Source of the DNA: an uncultured Clostridia bacterium
GTDB taxonomy: Bacteria > Bacillota > Clostridia > Christensenellales > Borkfalkiaceae
Length of the DNA: 64,000 bases
Direction of reading: 5' to 3'
Assembly: GCA_934271735.1 (NCBI GenBank)
Contig: CAKQSB010000002.1
Coordinates: 62,001 to 126,000, forward strand
The notes beneath the pieces were generated by a model that worked only from the letters and a program-made list of their open reading frames with translations, was not told the origin of the DNA and did not search any database. This document shows positions 25,638 to 32,791 of the stretch, piece by piece; positions within the stretch are counted from its first letter, which is position 1; each line of letters begins with the position of its first letter. Position numbers and translations under genes: made by a program.

Positions 25638-26909
25638 TTATTTGAATTTAACGAGCTGCGATATCATATTCATCGCGTAAAGTCTTGCGGAAAAATCGTT
25701 TACGTGGTTTATTCCGTTACCCGTTACCGCATAGTAGCCTTTCGCTCCGATAAGCGAAAGCGACTGAGTGAACATATCGAGCGTATAAACGTTTTCGTTT
25801 TCTTCGGCGAGCTGATCGAGTTTTCTCCAATATCTTTCAAAGCCGCTCTGATCGTAAATATCGGGGTTAGCGTTGAAAGCCTTTATAAGAACGACTTCAC
25901 ACTCGGGATTGACTGCCTGAACGTCGTCTATAATCTTTTTTATATTATCGTAATAAGAAGCCGCCGAAACCTGACTTCCGAGATCGTTTATACCGAAATG
26001 GATATAAAGAAGGTCGGGCTTTTCGTTGGCAAGCCTTATCGTCTGAGCGTCTTCCGCTCCCCAACCCGAAGTTTTTCCGCCTACAGCCTGATTGGAAAGG
26101 GTTATGTTTCCGTCGTATTCGGCATTTAAAGCATCGACGGTGAGCGTCATAAAGTTTTCCATAAACGGTTCTCGGTTAAACTTTTTGCTCGAAGAACAGC
26201 CTTCCATAACGCTGTCACCCGTGGCGCAAATTTTAAGATCGTCGCCGAAAGCGAGTTTTGCTTTGGTTTTGGGAAGACCCGAAGTTTTATAATTCGCGTA
26301 CAAATCGAAATCGAGGTCGTTGGCGTCGTAAACATAGCTTACGTAAATCTGCTTTCCGTAATAGAACGGGCTTTCGGAATAAATCGCGCCCGCCATTAAA
26401 ACGCAGTCCGTTAAAATATCGGAAATGGACGATTTAAGATAGAAGCCCTCCGGCATTTCTATCCCCGCAAGGTTATTTTCGGTAAGATACGTCGTTTTTT
26501 CGGGCGATTTCGCCGTGAGCGTGTTGTTCGTCAATTCGAAATCCGCAACGTCGTATTCTTTTTTAAGCGTGTAATCTCTTATCGAAAGAATTTTTACGGG
26601 CTTGAACTGAAGATTTCCTTTCGCTACCCCGTCTTCCCCCATAACGAGAAGCACCGATTCGTTGTATATTACGTTTCCCGTGTAAAACGGAGTTACCGTT
26701 TCTTTTTCGCCGAAAGCATATTCGGCTTTGTCAGGGGCGACGTAATTAGGCAAAGTTTTATTGACGTCCTCAACGCTTTCGCTTTCAGACGCGCCCGATT
26801 CGCTGTTAGGTTTATCCGACATATCGTTTCCTCCTCCGCAAGACGGCAGAATTCCGACAAAAAATGCCAGTGTAAACATAACGGCAAGAATTTTTTTGAT
26901 TTTTTTCAT
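25638..26909 (-). CDS. SGNH/GDSL-type esterase lipoprotein
   Basis: The 423-residue lipoprotein (lipobox GILPSCGGG) has an N-terminal beta-rich domain of about 200 residues, as in CE2-like carbohydrate esterases, then the SGNH domain: CATGDSVMEGCSS (nucleophile serine), a glycine in AVGGKTSGWG, GINDLG (asparagine), and GINHVNDFSARLYA with the catalytic histidine. It probably removes acetyl groups from glycan at the cell surface. It is the first gene after the main promoter and faces the AraC-type regulator. Confidence 0.85.
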   Translation of the reverse strand: MKKIKKILAVMFTLAFFVGILPSCGGGNDMSDKPNSESGASESESVEDVNKTLPNYVAPDKAEYAFGEKETVTPFYTGNVIYNESVLLVMGEDGVAKGNLQFKPVKILSIRDYTLKKEYDVADFELTNNTLTAKSPEKTTYLTENNLAGIEMPEGFYLKSSISDILTDCVLMAGAIYSESPFYYGKQIYVSYVYDANDLDFDLYANYKTSGLPKTKAKLAFGDDLKICATGDSVMEGCSSSKKFNREPFMENFMTLTVDALNAEYDGNITLSNQAVGGKTSGWGAEDAQTIRLANEKPDLLYIHFGINDLGSQVSAASYYDNIKKIIDDVQAVNPECEVVLIKAFNANPDIYDQSGFERYWRKLDQLAEENENVYTLDMFTQSLSLIGAKGYYAVTGNGINHVNDFSARLYAMNMISQLVKFK

Positions 26910-26922
26910 TTTATTCTCCCTC

Positions 26923-26948
26923 GGATTAACATTCGCCGTCGTTAATCC
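26923..26948. promoter_or_regulatory. inverted repeat in the leader of the glycan operon
   Basis: GGATTAAC and GTTAATCC form a perfect 8-bp inverted repeat with a 10-base loop, starting just after the expected transcript start of the minus-strand operon. It could be an operator or a small mRNA hairpin. Confidence 0.55.
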
Positions 26949-26960
26949 TATTCTTGAATT

Positions 26961-26989
26961 ATTTTAGCATAAGACACGCGCCATATCAA
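26961..26989 (-). promoter_or_regulatory. sigma-A promoter of the glycan-utilisation operon
   Basis: TTGATA (26989-26984), a 17-base spacer and TAAAAT (26966-26961) lie on the minus strand, about 50 bases before the SGNH esterase start. The next minus-strand genes run head to tail down to about 7.4 kb. Confidence 0.75.
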
Positions 26990-27007
26990 TACATAAAAGA
27001 TACGATA

Positions 27008-27019
27008 GTTTGCACAAAC
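27008..27019. promoter_or_regulatory. candidate AraC-type operator between divergent promoters
   Basis: GTTTGCACAAAC is a palindrome (GTTTG, two bases, CAAAC) lying upstream of the -35 boxes of both divergent promoters. The position is right for an activator binding site. Confidence 0.4.
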
Positions 27020-27039
27020 CACAGATTTTAGAAAAACGA

Positions 27040-27068
27040 TTGACCGCATTTAATTTTTATGATATAAT
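27040..27068 (+). promoter_or_regulatory. sigma-A promoter of the AraC-type regulator
   Basis: TTGACC (27040-27045), a 17-base spacer and TATAAT (27063-27068) lie 19 bases before the regulator start codon. Confidence 0.85.
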
Positions 27069-27086
27069 GCTTTCAGAGGTAAAAAT

Positions 27087-27902
27087 ATGAGCAGATTACT
27101 CAATTTTTTGAAAAATACGGCGTTTTCCGTTACCGAAGCGGAATTCGCAACGGTAGGAGATTTCTGGAAAAATCAGGTCTTTTTTTACAAAAGAGAGCGT
27201 TTATATTACGTTACGGACGGCGAAGCGGACATTATTTTGAAAGAAAAGACCATTCATCTGCAAAAAGGAAGGCTTTATCTTATCCCGAGCCATTCCGTTC
27301 TTACGGGAAAATGCAAGGATTTTTTAAGCCATCACTTTATACATTTTCAATTCGACGAGTCGGTCTATAATTTCTTTTACGCGGTTAAACTTAAATCGGA
27401 AGTGGAAGCGGACGAATTCGACGAGCATTATTTCGAAGTACTCGAAAAATATATGCTCGAACAGGCGAAAGCTCCCCTCACACCCCAAGCCGAACTTGAA
27501 ATAAACGGCATAATGCAGATTCTCATTTCCAAATTTTTGCCGAACATAACCTTGAACGATGATATGATTCAGATGCTCGACATCGTCTCTTACATAGACA
27601 AAAACCTCGACCGCAACATAACCGTCGAAGAACTTGCCAACGTCGCCGCGCTGAACAAAGTTTATTTTTCGAATAAATTCACCAAGCATATGGGCGTTTC
27701 GCCGTCGCAGTTCATAATCAACAGGCGGCTCGAAAAAGCTATGGATATGATAAAATATTCCGATCTTAATTTAAAAGAAATCTCGTTCAAGGTCGGATTT
27801 GAGAATAATATGTACTTTTCGAGAATTTTTAAAAAGAAAATCGGTATGACGCCTTCCGAATTCAGGCTGAAAGGCGCGAAATCCTCGCACTGGAAAAATT
27901 AA
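27087..27902 (+). CDS. AraC-family transcription regulator of the glycan locus
   Basis: The 271-residue protein has an N-terminal cupin-like sensing domain (about 15-95, with DGEADIILKEKTIHLQKGRLYLIP) and a C-terminal double helix-turn-helix (about 165-262): ITVEELANVAALNKVYFSNKFTKHMGVSPSQF and LKEISFKVGFENNMYFSRIFKKKIGMTPSEFR. It is transcribed away from the glycan operon, the usual layout for a local activator that senses a released sugar and turns on uptake and hydrolase genes. Confidence 0.92.
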   Translation: MSRLLNFLKNTAFSVTEAEFATVGDFWKNQVFFYKRERLYYVTDGEADIILKEKTIHLQKGRLYLIPSHSVLTGKCKDFLSHHFIHFQFDESVYNFFYAVKLKSEVEADEFDEHYFEVLEKYMLEQAKAPLTPQAELEINGIMQILISKFLPNITLNDDMIQMLDIVSYIDKNLDRNITVEELANVAALNKVYFSNKFTKHMGVSPSQFIINRRLEKAMDMIKYSDLNLKEISFKVGFENNMYFSRIFKKKIGMTPSEFRLKGAKSSHWKN

Positions 27903-27927
27903 AATTTTACTTAAACTTTTAAAAAAC

Positions 27928-27958
27928 GCGCCGCGGAAACGAAATATTTCCGCGGCGC
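27928..27958. terminator. bidirectional terminator between the regulator and kdgK
   Basis: A 12-bp stem (GCGCCGCGGAAA with its complement) is followed on the minus strand by GTTTTTT and on the plus strand by an AT-rich tract. It ends both convergent transcripts. Confidence 0.85.
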
Positions 27959-27984
27959 AATGTTTATTATATATTCGGTAAATT

Positions 27985-29004
27985 TTATCTCTGAACTCTT
28001 CCGCTTGCGTTTCCGCCCGCAAGAGCTTCCACTTCCGCTACGGAGACCATATTGTAATCGCCCTCAATCGAGTGTTTAAGGCACGAGGCGGCAACAGCAA
28101 ATTCGATTGTTTTCTGAGCGTCATATCCGTTTAAAAGCGAATAGATAAGTCCGCCGCCGAAACTGTCTCCGCCGCCGACTCTGTCCACGATATGCATCGC
28201 GTACTTCTTCGAAAATACCGCTTCGCCGTTCGTGTAAAGCATTGCCGACCAGTTGTTGTCGTTTGCGGAAAGGCTTTCGCGCAAAGTAATCGCAACGCCT
28301 TTGAAATTAAATCTTTCGGTAAGTTTTTTAGCAACCGATATATATCCGTTTCTGTCGAGTTTGCCCGTGTTGATGTCGGTATTGTCCGCTTCGATTCCGA
28401 AAACGTCCTTCGCGTCTTCTTCGTTAGCGATACAATAATCGACGTATTTACAAACTTCGCCCATAACCTTACCGGCTTTTTCTTTGCTCCAGAGTTTTTT
28501 ACGGAAATTAAGGTCGCAGGAAATCGTTATACCCTTTTCCTTAGCCTTTTTGCATGCTTCGAGGGTTATTTTTGCGGTTTCGTCCGAAAGAGCGGGAGTT
28601 ATACCCGTGAAATGAAACCAATTCACTCCCTCGAAAATCTTATCCCAGTCGAAATCCTCTGCTTTTGCCGCGGCTATAGCCGAACCCGCTCTGTCGTAAA
28701 TAACTTTGCTCGGACGTTGGCTCGCGCCTTTTTCGCAATAATATATGCCGACTCTGTCTCCGCCGCGGACGATTTTGGTCGTGTCCACGCCGAATTTTCT
28801 CAGACTGTTTACCGCCGCCTGACCTATTTCGTGCGCGGGAAGTTTTGTTACGAACGCCGCGTCTACGCCATAATTTGCAAGGCTTACCGCGACGTTAGCT
28901 TCCGCTCCGCCGAACGTAGCTTCGTATTTTTCGCTCTGAACGAATCTGAGATAATTTTCCGGAGCGAGCCTGAGCATTACCTCTCCGAACGTTACAACTT
29001 TCAT
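27985..29004 (-). CDS. kdgK: 2-keto-3-deoxygluconate kinase
   Basis: The 339-residue PfkB-family kinase opens VVTFGEVMLRLAPENYLRF, has the glycine-rich FGGAEANVAVSLANYG, and near the end DRVGGGDSFGGGLIYSLL with the catalytic aspartate. LAPENYLRF near the start is characteristic of KdgK-type kinases. It phosphorylates 2-keto-3-deoxygluconate to KDPG, the substrate of the aldolase encoded just upstream (2-base gap). Cytoplasmic, last gene of the uronate operon. Confidence 0.9.
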   Translation of the reverse strand: MKVVTFGEVMLRLAPENYLRFVQSEKYEATFGGAEANVAVSLANYGVDAAFVTKLPAHEIGQAAVNSLRKFGVDTTKIVRGGDRVGIYYCEKGASQRPSKVIYDRAGSAIAAAKAEDFDWDKIFEGVNWFHFTGITPALSDETAKITLEACKKAKEKGITISCDLNFRKKLWSKEKAGKVMGEVCKYVDYCIANEEDAKDVFGIEADNTDINTGKLDRNGYISVAKKLTERFNFKGVAITLRESLSANDNNWSAMLYTNGEAVFSKKYAMHIVDRVGGGDSFGGGLIYSLLNGYDAQKTIEFAVAASCLKHSIEGDYNMVSVAEVEALAGGNASGRVQR

Positions 29005-29006
29005 TT

Positions 29007-29588
29007 TTATTCCACCTCTTTTAAAATTTCGTTGATTTTTTTGCAGTTTTCGGCTATGTCGCCTTTCATCATAAACGACCCGCCGACGGCGTAAATCTTA
29101 TCGAATTCCAAAAATTCTTTAAGATTTGTCAGATCAACTCCGCCCGTGGGGATAAATCTCACCTGCGGGAACGGACCGGACAAGGCTTTTAAAGCTTTAA
29201 GTCCGCCGTAAACGTTCGCCGGGAAGAATTTCAAAGTGGTAAGCCCGAGTTCCAGAGCTTCCATAATTTCGGTAGGCGTTACGCAGCCGGGGAAATAATC
29301 GATTCCGTTTGCCGTACATATCTCCGCGACTTCTTTGGAAAGACCGGGAGACACGATAAATTTCGCGCCGGCGTTCAACGCTTCGACGCACTGCTGACCG
29401 TTAATAACAGTTCCCGCGCCGATATTCATATCGGGGAAAAGCGAAGTTCCGAGGCTTATCGCTTCCGCGGCGCAAGCCGTTCTGAACGTTATTTCGGCGG
29501 TGTTTATGCCGCCTTCTCTCAAAGCGGACAAAGTCTTTTCGGTGTCCGCCAACTCTTTGATTACCACTACGGGTATTATTTTATCCAT
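29007..29588 (-). CDS. eda: KDPG/KHG aldolase
   Basis: The 193-residue protein has the family layout: VVVIKELADTEKTLSAL, the catalytic glutamate in AEITFRT, GAGTVINGQQ, FIVSPGLS and the Schiff-base lysine in TTLKFFPANVYGG, then FIPTGGVDLTNL. It splits KDPG into pyruvate and glyceraldehyde-3-phosphate, the last step of glucuronate breakdown by the UxuAB–KdgK route. Confidence 0.95.
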   Translation of the reverse strand: MDKIIPVVVIKELADTEKTLSALREGGINTAEITFRTACAAEAISLGTSLFPDMNIGAGTVINGQQCVEALNAGAKFIVSPGLSKEVAEICTANGIDYFPGCVTPTEIMEALELGLTTLKFFPANVYGGLKALKALSGPFPQVRFIPTGGVDLTNLKEFLEFDKIYAVGGSFMMKGDIAENCKKINEILKEVE

Positions 29589-29643
29589 TGTTTTAACCTC
29601 TTTTAAAAATTAACCTGCAAATGCCGCAAGATATAAACAGCCG

Positions 29644-29970
29644 TTACCATAATATAGCGCTGCAAATAAATCCTGCCACCATCATACATAAACAAACGAT
29701 AGCCAAGATTAAACTTAACAGTCTGTATTTTGTATATTTGTCGATTGCGTTTTTCAATAGTACTATCTCGGTAATAAATCCACTCAATTCATAAAGATAA
29801 AAATAACCGAAATAACACAATATGGAAAATATTGCCGAATACATTCCTCCCGGCACTTCGATTTTTCTCGAATCAAGGATCCAAACAACCGTACCTATAA
29901 AAAACACAAATAAAATCACAGTAACGACAAAAAGCACTATTCCACTGATAAACAACGTCTTTTTCATCAT
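29644..29970 (-). CDS. small membrane protein inside the uronate operon, unknown function
   Basis: The 108-residue product has three or four hydrophobic segments (about 5-30, 42-62 and 82-106) joined by short loops; no motif is recognised. It has a GAGGGG site a few bases upstream, and a second ATG one codon in is equally possible. It lies between uxuB and eda, where no known pathway step is missing. It could be an accessory membrane protein or an inserted orphan gene. Confidence 0.6.
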   Translation of the reverse strand: MMKKTLFISGIVLFVVTVILFVFFIGTVVWILDSRKIEVPGGMYSAIFSILCYFGYFYLYELSGFITEIVLLKNAIDKYTKYRLLSLILAIVCLCMMVAGFICSAILW

Positions 29971-30017
29971 TTTCCCCTCAGACCGCGAAATGAGTTTTCG
30001 GAAGTCGTTTAATTTTT

Positions 30018-30848
30018 TTATACTCCCGAGTAAGCCGAAAATCCTCCGTCGACGGGAATTACCGTACCCGTTACGAAACCGCTCGCTTCATCTGAGCAAA
30101 GCCAAAGAAGGCAACCTATAAGATCGCTTATTTCTCCGAATTTGCGCATAGGCGTTGCCGCGAGAATTTTACCCGTTCTCGGCGTGGGCGTTCCGTCTTC
30201 GTTGAACAAAAGCCCTCTGTTCTGATTTGTTACGAAAAATCCGGGCGCAATCGCGTTGCAACGGATATTACACGGCGCAAAATGAACCGCAAGCCACTGA
30301 GTGAAGTTCGACACGCCCGCTTTCGCCGCAGAATACGCGGGAATTTTGGTAAGCGGACGATAAGCGTTCATAGACGAAATATTGATTATGTTTCCGCCCG
30401 TTTTTACCATACCTTTCGCGAAAACCTGCGTTACGAGAAACGCCGAGGTTATGTTAAGATCGAAAACGAATTTAAGTCCGCTTTCGTCGAGAGCGAAAAA
30501 GTCCTTAACGCCTTCCGTATCGGGGAACATATATTCGTTATCGCAAGTTGCTTTCGGGTTGTTTCCGCCCGCGCCGTTAATGAGAATATCGACTTTGCCG
30601 AACGATTCTATAACCGTTTCGTAAGCCGACAAAATGCTTTCCTTATCAAGGCAGTTGCAACGAATAGCGATTGCGTTATCGCCGATTTCGTTCGCGATTT
30701 TTTCAGCCGCGTCGTAATTTATATCGAGCAAAGCTACGTTCGCTCCGCAATTTGCCAGAGCTTTTGCGAATTCTCCGCAGATAATTCCGCCCGCACCCGT
30801 TATCACAACCGTTTTACTTGTTAAATCTATGTCGAATGGTAATTTCAT
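30018..30848 (-). CDS. uxuB: fructuronate reductase, short-chain dehydrogenase type
   Basis: From the ATG at 30848 (GAGGTG ribosome binding site just before it; an ATG four codons upstream would overlap that site) the protein has 276 residues. It is a classical SDR: nucleotide site TGAGGIICGEFA, NGAGGNNP, catalytic serine in INISSMN and YSAAK, and a C-terminal GTVIPVDGGFSAYSGV. In Gram-positive uronate operons this SDR reduces D-fructuronate to D-mannonate. It lies 20 bases after the mannonate dehydratase gene, which supports the role. Confidence 0.85.
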   Translation of the reverse strand: MKLPFDIDLTSKTVVITGAGGIICGEFAKALANCGANVALLDINYDAAEKIANEIGDNAIAIRCNCLDKESILSAYETVIESFGKVDILINGAGGNNPKATCDNEYMFPDTEGVKDFFALDESGLKFVFDLNITSAFLVTQVFAKGMVKTGGNIINISSMNAYRPLTKIPAYSAAKAGVSNFTQWLAVHFAPCNIRCNAIAPGFFVTNQNRGLLFNEDGTPTPRTGKILAATPMRKFGEISDLIGCLLWLCSDEASGFVTGTVIPVDGGFSAYSGV

Positions 30849-30867
30849 TTTACACCTCATTGTTTAT

Positions 30868-31896
30868 TCATTTTTTTGTTACTGCCTCGAAAACGCCTTG
30901 CAAATACGCCGCTCCGAGCGCCCTGTCATAAAGTCCGTAACCGGGCTTTGCATCCTCGCCCCAGATGTTTCTTCCGTGGTCGGGACGGAGATAACCTTCG
31001 AATCCGTTTTCCACAAGAGCTTTTACGATAGCGTAAATATCTACGTTACCCTCGCTCGTCTGATGTCCGTTTTCGTAAAAATCGGTTTCCGAAGTATACT
31101 TCAGCTGTCTTAAATGCGCGAAATAAATTCTCTTGGCGTATTTGGCAGCCATTTTCGGCAAATCGTTAAATCTGCCCGCGCCGAGACTGCCCGTGCAGAA
31201 CGTTATTCCGTTATGCGGATCGGGGACGGCGGCAAAAAGTCTGTCGTAATCCTCTTCTCTGCCGACTATTCTCGGAAGTCCGAAAATATCCCACGGCGGA
31301 TCGTCCGGATGGATAGCCATATTTACCCCCGCTTCCTCGCAGGCGGGCATTATGGCTTTAAGGAAATAAACGAGATTTTCGAAAAGTTTCTCGTGAGTCA
31401 TTCCCTCGTAGCTTTTTAAAAGCCCGTTAAGTTGCTCGGGCGTGTAGCTTTCGTCCCAACCGGGTAAACGCAGATTATGCTTATCGAGCTTTTTAAAATC
31501 GGCTTCGCTATAGGAAAGCGACGTCGAACCGTCGGTATGCTTATAATAAAGGTTCGTTCTGAACCAGTCGAATACGGGCATAAAGTTGTAACAAACGCAT
31601 TTCACGCCGACTTTGCCGCAATTTATGATATTCTGCTTATAAGCCTCGATATACTTGTCTCTCGACGGAAGACCGAGTTTTATATCCTCGTGAACGGGAA
31701 TACTCTCGATAACTTCCATTTCAAGCCCGGCGTCATTCGCGAGTTTTTTGAGTTTTTCAAGCTTCTCGACGCTCCAGACGTTACCGACAGGCTCGTCGTA
31801 AACGGCGGTAACAACCCCCGTCATTCCCTGAATCTGTTTGATGTAATTAAGCGGTATGCAATCGTTTTCGCCATACCACCGAAACGTCATCTTCAT
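30868..31896 (-). CDS. uxuA: mannonate dehydratase
   Basis: The 342-residue protein opens MTFRWYGENDCIPLNYIKQI and contains YDEPVGNVW, VIESIPVHEDIK, YNFMPVFDWFRT and NMAIHPDDPPW, all typical of UxuA. It dehydrates D-mannonate to 2-keto-3-deoxygluconate. It is the first gene of uxuA–uxuB–orphan–eda–kdgK. Uronate isomerase (UxaC), needed to feed this route, is not in the window. Confidence 0.95.
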   Translation of the reverse strand: MKMTFRWYGENDCIPLNYIKQIQGMTGVVTAVYDEPVGNVWSVEKLEKLKKLANDAGLEMEVIESIPVHEDIKLGLPSRDKYIEAYKQNIINCGKVGVKCVCYNFMPVFDWFRTNLYYKHTDGSTSLSYSEADFKKLDKHNLRLPGWDESYTPEQLNGLLKSYEGMTHEKLFENLVYFLKAIMPACEEAGVNMAIHPDDPPWDIFGLPRIVGREEDYDRLFAAVPDPHNGITFCTGSLGAGRFNDLPKMAAKYAKRIYFAHLRQLKYTSETDFYENGHQTSEGNVDIYAIVKALVENGFEGYLRPDHGRNIWGEDAKPGYGLYDRALGAAYLQGVFEAVTKK

Positions 31897-31940
31897 ATTG
31901 TTTTTCCTTATTGCAAGGGCGTGCGCCCCGAATTGTTTAT

Positions 31941-31969
31941 AGTATAACTATATTATAGTTTTTAGTCAA
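31941..31969 (-). promoter_or_regulatory. promoter of the uronate operon with a palindromic operator in its spacer
   Basis: TTGACT (31969-31964), a 17-base spacer and TATACT (31946-31941) lie on the minus strand. The spacer and the base beside it hold the perfect 15-base palindrome AACTATATTATAGTT (31946-31960). A repressor bound there would exclude RNA polymerase. The size and symmetry fit a GntR-type regulator. Confidence 0.8.
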
Positions 31970-32117
31970 TACTTTTTTTTGAAAAACACACTATTTAACA
32001 AATTTAGGATAAGATTTAACATATATCGGCAATATGAATACGCGTGAAAGCGGCGAAATGACGGAATCGTTCGAAAACAATCAAAGGACTGCCCGAAAGT
32101 TTCTGATCTTTAAAAAA

Positions 32118-32146
32118 TTTACATAATTCGGTTATTATGCGATAAA
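32118..32146 (+). promoter_or_regulatory. possible promoter of the spoVT-like gene
   Basis: TTTACA (32118-32123) and GATAAA (32141-32146) are 17 bases apart. The match is weak. The remainder of the 330-base gap between uxuA and this gene holds the uxuA promoter and otherwise AT-rich sequence with nothing recognisable. In Bacillus this gene is under a forespore sigma factor, and no clear match to such a promoter was found. Confidence 0.3.
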
Positions 32147-32227
32147 CTAACGGTAATAACAGGCGATTGCGTTTTGGCTTACGAAACTTCAATCCGCAAA
32201 GCGTCTGCGAGAATAAGGAGTCGAATT

Positions 32228-32770
32228 ATGAAAGATACAGGAATCGTAAGAAGAATAGACGTACTCGGAAGAGTCGTTATACCTAAAGAAATAAGAAAAA
32301 CTCTCAAAATGAACGAGGGCGACCCCGTGGAAATTTACACCGAAAAGGATTTGCTCGTCGTTAAAAAATATTCGCCCGTGAAAACGCTCGGCGGTTCGCT
32401 CGATTGCGCGGCGGAAAGCTTAGCCAAATGCACGGGGCACGCCGTTATCGTCTGCGACGAATCGAATTACCTTTCGGCGGCGGGCGTTAATTCAAAAGAA
32501 CTCGTCGGGAACAAAATTTCCAAAGCCGTGGAAGAACTGCTCGGCAAGAAGAAAACGCTCGTCGTGAACAGATCGGAGGGCGGCGCGCCGATAGACCTTA
32601 TCGGCGGAGACAGACTGAATTTTGCAAACCAGCTTTTTATGCCCGTTAAATCGGGCGAGGAAGTAATCGGCGGGCTTATCGTGGCGGACAAAACGAAAGA
32701 CAGCCCTATAACCTCATCCGACATAAACCTCGCAATGCTTACCGCCGAATTTATAGCGGCTCATTTTTAA
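32228..32770 (+). CDS. spoVT: stage V sporulation protein T-like transcription regulator
   Basis: The 180-residue protein starts at the ATG preceded by AAGGAG; upstream in-frame codons lack such a site. Residues 1-50 are an AbrB/SpoVT DNA-binding swapped-hairpin domain (TGIVRRIDVLGRVVIPKEIR), and residues 55-180 form the GAF-like domain of SpoVT (AAESLAKCTGHAVIVCDESNYL, VIGGLIVADK). SpoVT tunes forespore gene expression in late sporulation. The following flippase and mazG genes match the Bacillus spoVT–yabM–yabN order. Confidence 0.93.
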   Translation: MKDTGIVRRIDVLGRVVIPKEIRKTLKMNEGDPVEIYTEKDLLVVKKYSPVKTLGGSLDCAAESLAKCTGHAVIVCDESNYLSAAGVNSKELVGNKISKAVEELLGKKKTLVVNRSEGGAPIDLIGGDRLNFANQLFMPVKSGEEVIGGLIVADKTKDSPITSSDINLAMLTAEFIAAHF

Positions 32771-32791
32771 GCGAATTTACCGTATTTTCTA

